A stretch of DNA of 64,000 nucleotides from Byssothecium circinans (Eukaryota; Ascomycota; Dothideomycetes; Pleosporales; Massarinaceae): positions 1,092,519 through 1,156,518 of the forward strand of contig ML976990.1 of NCBI GenBank assembly GCA_010015675.1, in the 5' to 3' direction. The translations under genes and the position numbers were made by a program. Positions within the stretch are counted from its first letter, which is position 1; every line of letters begins with the position of its first letter. Shown piece after piece: positions 19,522 to 30,111 of this stretch. A model generated the notes under the pieces. The model was not told where the DNA came from, did not search any database, and worked only from the letters and a program-made list of their open reading frames with translations.

Positions 19522-21329
19522 ATGGATGACACCACGCCACCGCCGTTAGCCCAGCGAACATGTCTGCAATGCAAAGAAAGCAAAAAGCGATGCGACAAGC
19601 TCATTCCAAAATGCAGCCGATGCTCGAGGTATTCAAGAGAAAGTCCTGGATATAACGAAGCCCGCTAATTCCGGACCGTAGGCTGACAACGGATTGTACC
19701 TACAACGAGCCTGAAAGACCGAATGGACAAGAGATAATCGCCGAACCGTCTGATGCTCGTTTTGATGAGGTGTTCCAGCGGCTGCAAAAACTTGAGGCTC
19801 AGGTGTTTCGAACCCACGATGTCTCGCGACCAATCCCACTGGCAGAAGACATGGTCGTAGAAACACAGAATCAAAGTCAGGCTTCGGACACGGTAAATTC
19901 GTTCACTATCAACCCAGAAAACTGGGCTGTCCATCCAGGCCATCTCCGCCCCAGACACATGCGCATGATCCTCTTCGGCAGCCTCATGAGCGCATTAAAA
20001 GCCCACAACACCACCGTCCACGTCGTATCTGCACAGTATTTTGCCAGGACGCACCAATGGCTTCCCATAATCTGGCAAGACAAGTTCGAACGCCAGGTAG
20101 TGGCTTTCAATGGTATTGATGAGACGGACAGGTTCTTGCTCCAAATTCTAGCAATGCAACTTCTTGTGACGCCGCTAGATATTGGACGATTATCAACGCC
20201 GGAAGAATGCCCCTGGTATCGTGCTTGCAAGCACCATTTTGCGCAGTTTGTTGCGCTTGGTGAGCCGAGCATTGAGATCGTTCAGATGGGCATGCTTGTG
20301 GCGCTGCATGAATATTTGCAGGATATTGGAGAGAGGGCGCTCACGACGTTGGGATTTTGTGTGAGGATCGCGTATGATATTGGCTTAGACGACGTTGTGG
20401 CGAGGCAGGCAGAATGTAGCCCAGGCGAGATGAGGCCTCTGGATGAAGAAGCGGTTTTGACGTGGTGGGGACTTAGCCGACTGGAGAGGTGAGTGTTCAA
20501 CGTGGCTGGCTGTACGGAGCTAATCTGTTGTCAGATACTTCAACATGCCTCCGAACCCGTTTCCCAAACAGCCCAGCATGCCCCTTCAAGAATACGCAGC
20601 TGGCGTCATCAATGGGAACCTGCGTTTCGGTCCGCCAATATCTAATTATTCCATCATTGATGAGAAGGCTCTCGACTACTCCGTCGCTGAATTCGAGGCC
20701 GCACGTAGGTTGGGCCGAGTTCAAGCTTACCTCCGCGAGCATCGACGGAACCCAACGCCCCCACGCGCTGAATTCGACACGTTGATGCGCGAACTGCAAG
20801 AATATACCTTGATGCTAAGGATGCGGATGCGCACCACTCACTCAGGGGCTGGTATGGCTGTCAATCTAGGGTGAGTGGTCCTTCGCTTTAATACGATTTG
20901 TTCAACTGATCAAAAGTCCAGTGCCACGCTTCAACTCCAAATCTTCTTCTCCGAAAAGCACGATTCGATGGACAACGATACTCTCCGCCTTATGCACTCG
21001 ATAGTGACCCAGATTAGAGACGTCATTGGCCATTGCCGACTGATGAGCGGATTTACTAAGAACTACATGGAGGGCAAACCACCGACGTGGTTTACGCTTC
21101 CTCTCGTATTACTGGTCGCTGCACGAAAGATCAAAACTCTGGATTCGGAGAACCAGCTGCCTAACATTGACTTCTCTCCGTGTTATGAGCTTTTGAAGAT
21201 AATGGCGCCAAGGTATAAGTTAGCAGGTATGAATCCTCATTTCATTGATACCACGTTGTGTATTCAGACTGTTGACACGGGCTCGATACAGGAAAATGCT
21301 TGCACATTCTTCAAAACAGCCCATCGTAA
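19522..21329 (+). CDS. Zn2Cys6 binuclear-cluster transcription factor
   Basis: Five exons inferred: 19522-19628, 19682-20488, 20535-20870, 20922-21226 and 21292-21329, giving 530 residues. All junctions have GT-AG ends and keep frame. The cluster CLQCKESKKRCDKLIPKC then SRCSRLTTDC (Cys spacing 2-6-6-2-6) is formed only when the first intron (19629-19681) is removed, which supports the model. A fungal transcription-factor middle homology region follows (about residues 110-400). The last intron is least sure: splicing 21227-21291 gives LAGKCLHILQNSPS then stop; reading through gives a low-complexity tail overlapping the convergent gene. It diverges from the SDR and converges on an NmrA-like gene, so it may be a local pathway regulator. 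Confidence 0.85.
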
Positions 21330-21437
21330 TCACCATAAGCAAACGCCAGCTCGACTCTCGACCACGCAACCTCCACATTCCTATACCCCACATCCACAGC
21401 GGCGCAGCTTCCCTCCACCTCCGTCTCCAAACAGCCA

Positions 21438-22693
21438 TCAAACCTTGCCTGCGGCAAGTCCCCACGCCTCATCCATCCTCAAAGCCTTCACATCCCCAAA
21501 CTCCTCATTGAGAAACGGACCCTGCCTGTACTCAAAATCCCCGCTCTCCATCCACAACCCGTAGGTACTCAACCACCCCCTCACCACCCCCTTAGCTCGT
21601 TCCCCACCCCCAAAACCCTCATACAACTTCTCATGACTCGGCAACTCCGTAATCTCTCCCTTCTCCAACATCTCAAGTGAATCATACCTAACATCGAACT
21701 TAACACCCTTGCCCTCCTTCGCCAGCGCAACGACTTCATTCCACGTCCTATTATCTCCCGCAATGAAGTACATCTGCGCCCACGTCCCCGGTACCTTTCC
21801 CAGAAGCGCGGTAACGTACTTTCCCACGTCGCGCGTGTACGTGAAGGAAATAGGCGTGTTCCCCGTACCGGGGATCCCTGCGGCATTGTTCAAGACGTCG
21901 ACGACGATGGAGGTGGGCGAGACGGAAGACGGGAGCCCTGGGACATAGAAATCCATGAAGAGGCCCGGGTGGATCGTTGTCCATTCGAGATTCGTTTTCT
22001 CGAGGGTTTGGGTTACTCTGAGGAATTTCTCTGCTAGGGGGGCGATAGGGGTGTTTTTTGCGCTTCTGTGCATGACTTTCATCAGTAACGCCCTCATCCA
22101 GTCCTTTGCTTTTTGTAGTGGGGGAAGTTGTGTGAATCGTGAGATGGGAACGGCATAGCACGTGAGGGTAGCGAGGGGTTTGGAGAGGAAACGCACTCTT
22201 GCTTCAAAGTAAACGGCACCGCGCTCCATATACCTGGGATATACCGCTCCGTCGTACCAGACCGCTCGCACGCTTCGATCAAGTTCAACTCCAGCGTGGG
22301 GTCGATGGATATGGCCAGCGAGGCGATTACGGTGCTGACTTTGTTGTCTTCGAGAAGCTTTACGAGCTCTGCTGGCTTGGTGTAGTCGGCGGCGAGGACG
22401 CGGGCTCCTGTTTCTTTTTCGAGGGTGGAGTTGAGCTGTTGGGGTTGAGATGTGAGATGATGGTTTGGAGAGGAGTGGAGATGGGATGGATGAACGGGAA
22501 GGGGGATGGCAGGGAGGAGAAGTGAGAAGTGAGAAGAGAGGGGAAGGGAGGGGAACTGGGAAAATGTTGGAGAACGTACACTGCGGCTTAAAACCACAAC
22601 ATCGTACTCTCCAGAGGCTCTAAGTGCATCGACGATGGCGCGGCCGAGACCACCGGATCCGCCTGCGACTGCGATGACTGGGGTCTGGGACAT
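21438..22693 (-). CDS. NmrA-like NAD(P)-binding reductase
   Basis: Three exons: 22580-22693, 22197-22435 and 21438-22065, giving 326 residues. The introns are 144 nt (GTACGT donor, CAACAG acceptor) and 131 nt (GTGCGT donor, CTGAT branch, GCACAG acceptor); all phases agree. The N-terminal GGSGGLG at residues 11-17 is the NmrA/isoflavone-reductase dinucleotide motif. VLAADYTKPAEL, TVIASLA, RYIPGIWSAVPF and LEWTTIHPGLFMDFYVPG follow in family order. There is no SDR-type Tyr-Lys pair, as usual for this family. It may act as a reductase or as a redox-sensing regulator; its place next to a Zn2Cys6 regulator and a drug exporter fits a small metabolic or detoxification cluster. Confidence 0.88.
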
Positions 22694-23419
22694 GGTGCAG
22701 GTGCAGGTGCAGGTACTGGTACTGGTGCCTGTAAAAACGACTTTGTACAACTGAAAGCTTGAGAGAAGAGTTTCTCGGGGAGGGGGGGAATGGAACTGAA
22801 GTTGGAGCGAGGTACGAGATAGTACCATCAACGCAGACCCTGCCCGCTTCTTATATTTCTCACCCATCGTGCGTAACTGCTCCAAAGGGCACTTCCGTAG
22901 ATTGGGAATTGGTGAGCATGATGCGTCGGGGTATTGTTTCATTAGTAATGCTTGTTGGTTGTTGTTGGAAAGAGGGTTGGGCGTGAGGCTGGTTGGGCGT
23001 GGGTTAGTGAGCGGGCGGGTTGGGCGGCCGCTGGCGGCCGATTGTGCCGCGCTGGAGTTCGCCAGCGAGGATATGGCTGGAGACTACCCTTTGCTACTAC
23101 ATGGTTGCATTGAATAAATTGAAATGCTTAGATGCTTGATATAAACGTTCGTTCGGAGCGAAGTTTTGGGCTTGTGACTTTGGAGGGAGCGTTGGAGATC
23201 AAGTGTGAAAATGATAGGAGAGCGAGAATGTAGCTAAGTCGCTTTTTCCCCTCCAATTCGATAAGGTTGCTTGGTTAAATGATGGCGATCGAGAGATGGG
23301 TTAGCTGTAAAAATACTCTATACTCCTATCACATACGACGTTTTCTATGTTCTAGTCTATCAGGACGTGTCCCTAGCGCAGTGCATATATATATACCCAA
23401 AAGCCACTCTCAAGACCCC
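22694..23419. other. Intergenic: NmrA-gene promoter and MFS 3' region
   Basis: Close to the NmrA start is a GCAGGT-type triple repeat (about 22696-22720), probably 5' leader. No gene seen. Confidence 0.4.
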
Positions 23420-25243
23420 TCACTTCTTCCCCCCCACAATCCCCGTCCCCCTAAAAAATACCAAAACAACTAGCAGCGCCACAACCCCCAATGCAGAATT
23501 AAACCAACACGTCGCCCTAATCCCCGTCTTCAGCGCCTCATCCCAAGCCCCGACCTCGACATTCCCCTCGCCATCGCCCCCAATCCGATCCACCCCAACG
23601 CCCTTCTCCCGCGCAATAACCGCCGTCTGCACCGCCGTCGCAATCGCAAGTCCCAGCGCCCTTCCAATCTGACTGACCGCATTGATCAGCGCACCGCCGA
23701 GCGCTTGGTCTTCTGAAGGAAGGGACTTTGCGACAAAGAGGGTGAGCGTGGGGAACAGCGTGTCGGCACCGCTGACCGAGAGGATCATGGCGGGGAGCCC
23801 GTAGGCGAAGTAGGATGTTGATGTTGGGAGGGGGAGGGCGAAGAGGAGGGAGGAGGTGGAGACGCAGAGGGTGCTGAGGGTTAGGATGTGCGTTGCGCGG
23901 ATGCGGGAGAGGAGTTGGGATGTTATGAATGCTACTGTTACTGTTTGTGCTGTTAGTGCCCTGATTCTACGGGTGGGTTGGAGGGGGAGGGAAGTGGATG
24001 GGATGTGATAGGGATGATGGGACGTACCTCCCGTGACTCCGTTGGGGATAAATCGCAGTGTGGTTTGGATAACGGAAAGGCCTTGGTAGTCTTGGAACCA
24101 GTACGTGGCGAAGATGAGGTAGTTGTTGAAGCTTGAGAAGAAGAGCATCATGATTACGTTCGCGGCTGAGAACTTGATGTTTTTGAATATCGACATTTTC
24201 ATCAGTGGGCGTTTCTCCGTCTTCGTTTCGAGGTAATGCTGCCAGAAGCCAAAAGCGATAATAAGTAGGATTGAAACTGCAATGAGCGTGGGCACCCACG
24301 GCGTACTCCAGCCCACCACGTTTCCCTCTGAGAGCGCGAAGAGAAGGATTACGAGTCCGACGGTGATTATGGTGCCGCCGATCCAGTCCACAGTCGTCCG
24401 CATCGTAGGCTCGCGTTGTACGGATGGGAGGGGAATAACGTAGATACCAGCAACGGTGCAAACCGCTGCAAGAATCCCAAAGATCCAAAACACCCACCTC
24501 CAATCCAAGTACTCCGCCAATATCCCCCCGAAAATATTCCCAAACGTGCTGCCCAACGGCGCACCAGCGCCATAACAACTAAACGCATAATTCCTCGCTT
24601 TGCCCGGCGGGAACGTAACGCCCAGGATTCCGATAGCTGTAGGTACCATGGCGGCAGAGCCTAGGCCCTGTAGGCCGCGGAAGACGTCGAAACCGATCTC
24701 GTTGGGGATGAAGGGGAGTAGGATGGAGATGATGGTTACCCAGGCAGAGCCCCAGATGAAGATGAGGCGTTTGCCGTACACGTCGGCGAGACGGCCCCAG
24801 AGGAGCAGGAAGCAGCCGAAGGTTAGGTTGTAGGCGGAGACGATCCATTGTTGGCGGCTGTCGGGGATGTGGAGGTGGTGGCCGATCGTGGGGAGAATTA
24901 TTACTGAGGCTTGGATACCGAGGGTCTGCTCTACTGTAAGTAGATTGCACTTTTATTTTGATGAGGACTTGATGGGGTTGTCTGGGACGGAACGTACGTT
25001 GAGGAATGCGGCGCCGGTTACTGTTAAGACGAGCGCTATACATCGCGCCTTTGAGAAGGGGAGTTTGTCTGTTGATGCGTTTTCCACGTCTTCTTCTGGT
25101 CTCGTTGAGATGCCGAGCTCGGCGTCTTCTTTGCTTAGTGGTTGCTGTGCCTGTATGATTTCGGCCTCTGACTCTGTGGCGGACATGCGTCTTCCATCCT
25201 TCTCTTGCACGTGCCCCTCTCTTTTGATCTCTGGGGAACCCAT
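23420..25243 (-). CDS. MFS multidrug exporter, DHA2 (14-helix) type
   Basis: Three exons: 24998-25243, 24028-24925 and 23420-23940, giving 554 residues. Introns are 72 nt (GTACGT...GAGCAG) and 87 nt (GTACGT donor, CACTAAC branch, AAACAG acceptor). An N-terminal acidic cytosolic stretch of about 60 residues precedes SKARCIALVLTVTGAAFLN, the first helix. LLLWGRLADVYGKRLIFIWG matches MFS motif A, and RGLQGLGSAAMVPTAIGILG followed by PPGKARN matches motif B and beyond. About fourteen helices are seen. Such proteins are H+-coupled exporters of drugs or secondary metabolites at the plasma membrane. It ends close behind the NmrA gene promoter on the same strand and may belong to the same cluster. 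Confidence 0.88.
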
Positions 25244-25890
25244 TCGTCCTTACCTACCCGCCGCGAACAGAATTAAGGATTGGCGGAGATCTCCATAACT
25301 TTTTGAGCGCCAAACTCCCCTCTTAAGAAACCCCCCAGCTGATAGGCGATGGGATCTGCCCCTAGCTCGTTGTGGGTTCCCGCGGGGTAGCAATCCCCGT
25401 CCCGAAATCCCACCCACGCACCGGAAAACATTCTTTGGAACGCTTGGGAAACACGGGAAAAAGACGCGGCACCGCGGCGTTGCTTTCCTGGGAGGATGGG
25501 ATTGGCGGAATTGTGGGCGGTGAAGAGGTTGGGTTGGTAAGCTAGTGGGATTTGGGAAAACCGTACATGGGTTGTACGACGCTAACGGGATAGGGGATAG
25601 TAGGAGTATTCGGTGTGTAAGGCGTCATCGGTATGAGGATTTGGGTGCAAAAGTAATGGTTCATGGCTGATTTACGGATTTCGATGGAATTGAGCGAGGG
25701 CTAAGGAGATTCGTGAGGCTTAGCGAAGAATTGTCGGAGAAAAGTATGTTTACAGTCGGTACCTTACCCGTCGTTACGTCCGCCACAACTCGACGCAATT
25801 GGTCCTTTCATATGATGAGGATGATGACCATCTTTTTGGATGTTCCATAAATATCACCGTCTCGAAGCTTATGATGGTGAGTGAAAGTAT
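25244..25890. other. Intergenic: DHA2 exporter promoter, DUF2264 3' end
   Basis: Upstream region of the exporter (minus strand). No gene or clear site recognised. Confidence 0.4.
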
Positions 25891-28046
25891 CTAACGCACT
25901 GAAATGTACTCTTCGTGATCACTGTCTCCAACCATACTACGAATGATAGGTGCATCGTCCCATTTCGCCCCGACACTTGCTGGGTCATACTTATCCTCCA
26001 AATCCTGTTTCCTCGTTATAGAAAATACGCCTGCTGTGACTGTTACCTCTGCGCCAGCCAAAAGTTTTGATATGTGCAGATTGACCGTCGGGATCAAAGT
26101 CCGCTGCCACATGAGGTTGGTATTTGCATCTGGCTTCAGCACTTTTGCTTCTACCATGCCAACAGAGGATCCCGCCGATGATAGATGCCGGATGCCACTC
26201 GCTCCAGCGTTCGAGCAGACTAAAGCCCCGGTATACGATTCGAGAGTGCCTTCAGAGAAGTTTCTGCTCTCGCTGGCCGATAAATCTGCAGCGCTGGAAA
26301 ACGTAGGCAGAACTTCCCCACGCTTTTCGCCTCTTCCTTGAATCGCAAACCCTCCCTGTACCCCTTGAATATCAATATTCCAACTTCCTTTGTTGATAAT
26401 TTTGTGGGTCCTGATGTACCAATCCGGCCACCTTCCACAAGGCGCAATGAGCGACGTCTCAACTTCAACATCAGCATCTCTCCATGGCTTCCACACGCTG
26501 CGAAGTACTGGGAGTTCCTCCACAGAGCTCCCACCTTTGATCAATTTGGCACTTCGAAACTCATACTTGGATACTTTCCACGGCACTCGCCATGTATCTC
26601 CTCCATCTTTACTCAACACAAGCGTACTGTCTGGCGCTAGCTGCATGAGGATGGGACCAGTTGGGACACTGAAACCAAAATGGGATGAGTAGGCAAACTT
26701 GCCATATTTCGCTTCTGTGGCTTTCAGGGGCCAAGGGCAGAATTGGCCAGAGGAGAGAAGGAAGTGGTGATTTCCAGTATCGCATACAATCTGCATCGCC
26801 GGCTTTACCACAGTCGCAAGGCTCGCATTTTCGCTCTTCGGAAGTGGCTTCTCTTTTGCGGTCCAAAAGGGATGGGATGGTGGTAAGGCAAGCGCAACCA
26901 ATGACTTTGTAGCCCAATATGGCGACTGCGGAGAATTGTAGTCTTCGCTCATGTACATGTTTGGATATGTGAAGCCGATCGTCAGTGTTCCATCGATGTT
27001 GAAAATGTCGTGCTTCTTTGACCACCATCGGAAGTGCCGAAGAAGAAGACCTTTGACCAGGCCCCAGTCATTCAGCGGAGCGGGAAGTTCGACTTCGGCG
27101 AAAGCGGCGGCGGCCCAGAAGCCTGCAAAGGCGAAGCGGTATGTTAGACTTCGACCGAAGGGTATTGCTGCGCCTGTGTTTGTTTCAGCGTTCACTGCTC
27201 GTACATTTAACGAGAGGCGCAGTACCTACCATTTTCGTCAAAGTATCTCCAGAATGAACCCGCAAAATCACGAGCTCGTTGCTTAAAATTCTCACATCGC
27301 TCGGGATCCAAGTCGGCCGCAAATTTGACATACACCAACTGTGAGAACTGAATCGCAAAGCTCCCCGAATAATAATCCACCTGCCGTCGATCCTCTTCCC
27401 ATATCCCATCAGCGCTCCACCCCTCGCCCACGTCAAATTTGTCCATCTGCCCCAAGTCATCTTCCATGGAGCCTTTCAACTCCTCATAAGGTACGCCACA
27501 TACTTTGGCAAGCGCTAGATTCGTCATCACGCGGAACCACAGCCAATTCGTCACTGGAAAATCCTTTCCGTTACAGACGTGGAGCCATCTTTTAATGTTC
27601 TCTTGCGCCTGTGATGTTTGCGAGTGGAAAAACATTTTAGGAGCCGCCAGAAGTGCGAAGGATATGATTTCCATTTCTACCATTCGTTGGTCGCGGAGCA
27701 CTACTTCACCCCAGTACTCTTCATGGTTGGGATCTATGCCGTTGGCTAGACCTCGCACGTATGGCTCGACTAGCTCTTCGTTCTCTTCAAGGGTCAAGCA
27801 GTTCCCGTGGATGAGGGTTCCAATGGCCCATAGTGGACGCGCGTAGCCTTCGAGTTGGGCTGCGATGTCGTCGAAGTGCGTTCCGGTGGAGAGGGGAAGT
27901 TTGATTCGGGCGCCGCCTGGTGATTGATAGGGCTTCAAAGTACGGAGGAGTGCAAGGCATGCGGTCTTAAAGTCGGCGTGGGTTTGGAAGGGGTTGTCGG
28001 AGAAGCCTTGGAGTGGCGGCATGGTAGGGGTGAATGCACTCGGCAC
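25891..28046 (-). CDS. DUF2264-family protein (probable glycan-active enzyme)
   Basis: Two exons: 27230-28046 and 25891-27173, with a 56-nt intron (27174-27229; GTAGGT donor, ACACAG acceptor), giving 699 residues. The splice joins YFDEN to GAAIPFGRSLTYRFAFAGFWAAAAF, a highly characteristic DUF2264 block, which fixes the acceptor. The N-terminal half has the family's helical WAIGTLIHG, DQRMVEMEIISFALLAAPKMFF and NWLWFRVMTNLALAKV blocks, resembling an (alpha/alpha) toroid. The C-terminal half is beta-rich (GFSVPTGPILMQLAPDSTLVLSKDGGDTWRVPW). No signal peptide is obvious. The family is found near polysaccharide-degrading genes and is thought to act on sugars; exact activity not established here. 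GH88 and GH5 genes lie within 9 kb. Confidence 0.85.
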
Positions 28047-28630
28047 GTGACCTGACTAGAATGCCGAAGTATCTGCTCAAGTATGAAGTAAGTGAGAGAA
28101 AAAAAGCACCGATGAAGATTCCACGCCGTGAGCATGAACTTCGCGTTGCGCGGATGAAGAGTAGCTTTTGATCTGCGGGGTAGTTCATAGATTTACCCCA
28201 CCATAGTACATGGGTCGGTACATTTGCTTCCGTACGCCTTACTCTGCACATGAACCGCATGTAAAGTTGATTTATAGGCCAGAAAATCCTTTGCCAACAT
28301 CAAATGGCACTACATTACGTCAAGATGTGCAGTTATCTCACACCCAATACCTCTATGCCTTCACTGGCTCGACGCGGTGTCAGTAAGCGTCATGAATCGA
28401 TGGCTCGTAAACTAGCTATGGTTCACTGAGCCTTGCCTTGTGGAACTTCATCCACAGAAACTCTTGACACTTCTCTGCGCCAGCGTACGCTTATACGTGT
28501 CACTCCCGACAGTGAAGTGGAAAGTATTGACTTCCTTTAAGTAGCACTGAGATGCAGATTCGAAGACTTCTAGCAGTCTGCGCTTACTTTAAAATCTATA
28601 GTTCCTGACATATAGCATCAAAGCCCTAAG
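28047..28630. promoter_or_regulatory. Divergent promoter region, DUF2264 / RING genes
   Basis: 584 bp between two divergent starts. No specific operator recognised. Confidence 0.35.
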
Positions 28631-29926
28631 ATGCCTCCACGAGCACATTCGCCACACCTCCGCCGTCGCCGCCCGCTCCCCCTTCCCGCGCCGCGAAAGT
28701 TCCATACGAACCCTAGCACATCTTCTTACAATAACATCATACGACTAGAAGGGCAAATAATGGACATAATGTCCATTAAGTTCATTTTGGGGTTCTCCTA
28801 CCGCTATCAGCCGCAGTCCACGACAAACATTCAGATCGCTCTGGTAGCCACGAGAGAGATGTATTTTGAAATGATTGATGAACTCGAAAACAGTTTCCTG
28901 AATCAGGGGATGGATCTTGCTCGCGAAGCGCGCAACACGGAAAACTTTCTCCGCCTGATGAAGGAGTGTTATTTCGACACGATGAGCGAGGAAGAGAGAG
29001 AGAACCCGCAACACTGGCCGCGCATTTGGTGGTTCACTAAGCTCCAACAGATACTCGAGGACGAAGCGCTGAGTCTTGGAGAATCAATGATTGAGGGATG
29101 GAAATGGTTCATTGATCCCGAACAGTATCCTGCCAAGTTTGCGGGTGCGAAGGGGTTTATGCAGGTTTGGGCTGCACCTGATCCCGCAACGAAGCGAACC
29201 TTCCTCGAGAGCTTCGCACTTGACGAAGATAGTTTGAACGCCTGGGTCTCGGAAATGAAGACAATGAAGATCAAATTTCAAGAAATTGAGGATTACGAGG
29301 TTACTGGCGCCATCGGAGAGTTCAGGGCCAGAGATTTGCTATTTGACGTTGATCATCCAGCAGTCAGAGCACCGACCTCTCAAGATCTCGGTACCTGCTC
29401 GTTATGCTGCGAGCTACTGAAAGCCGATCAAACAGGCACACAGCTCTTTCATCGCCCGGTCCAGACATCATGTGGCCATATCTTCGGATACAGTTGCTTG
29501 AAAGACTGGTTTGCAAGGGACGTTGCGTGCCCGGACTGCAAGCGAGATCTCTTCGCCATTACTTGCGTACCAAGCGCAAGGGAAGCGCTCGCAAGCTGCG
29601 ATCGAGGCCTTAAATGGGTGGGTCCCCCTATCAAAGTAGAAGGCCCTCAAGAACCGCACGACTTTATAAGTAAGCTGGCTTTAATATTTGAGCCAGCGGA
29701 TGAGATCAGAAGACACATGAGCTTCTGGGCGAAAGGCGCATCCACTTTGGAGGTGGAAGAGAATAGGCTAAATGAAATGGGGTTGTATCTGGCGCGAGAG
29801 AGACTTGAGGCTGTTGTTCAGAGAGATAAAGCGGCTTGGAGGCGCGTTTTGCAGAAGCAGGTCGTGGTTGGGGCAGCAGCGATGTGGAAGTTTTTTCTAT
29901 GGAAGATTATGCCTGGCGTTTGTTAA
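28631..29926 (+). CDS. RING-type zinc-finger protein, probable E3 ubiquitin ligase
   Basis: 431 residues, one exon. The N-terminal 30 residues are basic and Pro/Arg-rich. Residues about 40-240 are helical and acidic with no recognised domain. The RING finger spans residues about 256-315: CSLCCELL, then VQTSCGHIFGYSCLKDWFARDVACPDCKRDL, a C-x2-C...C-x-H-x4-C...C-x2-C layout (C3HC4 type, one ligand unclear). RING proteins recruit E2 enzymes and transfer ubiquitin. A C-terminal basic helix (LEAVVQRDKAAWRRVLQKQVVVGAAAMWKFFLWK) could contact membrane. Such RING proteins are numerous and lineage-specific in ascomycetes. Target unknown. Confidence 0.75.
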   Translation: MPPRAHSPHLRRRRPLPLPAPRKFHTNPSTSSYNNIIRLEGQIMDIMSIKFILGFSYRYQPQSTTNIQIALVATREMYFEMIDELENSFLNQGMDLAREARNTENFLRLMKECYFDTMSEEERENPQHWPRIWWFTKLQQILEDEALSLGESMIEGWKWFIDPEQYPAKFAGAKGFMQVWAAPDPATKRTFLESFALDEDSLNAWVSEMKTMKIKFQEIEDYEVTGAIGEFRARDLLFDVDHPAVRAPTSQDLGTCSLCCELLKADQTGTQLFHRPVQTSCGHIFGYSCLKDWFARDVACPDCKRDLFAITCVPSAREALASCDRGLKWVGPPIKVEGPQEPHDFISKLALIFEPADEIRRHMSFWAKGASTLEVEENRLNEMGLYLARERLEAVVQRDKAAWRRVLQKQVVVGAAAMWKFFLWKIMPGVC

Positions 29927-30111
29927 GATCGACTGAAGCCGAGGAGTGGGAAGTAATACAGCTATTCCTGTGTACCTTTAGTATGAGCCAATAGAGACCT
30001 CCAAATTTCTGATTCGCTTCCCCTTGCTGCATCAATTAGGCAGCAGCCAAGGAATGACACCTATATCACATTGAAGCCTGATGACACTCGATATAACCAT
30101 CATCCACAAAA

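Noticed and set aside
21330..21564. C-terminal extension of the Zn2Cys6 protein by read-through
   Set aside because: It would overlap the convergent NmrA gene and is low-complexity Pro/His/Ser antisense; splicing 21227-21291 gives a natural stop.
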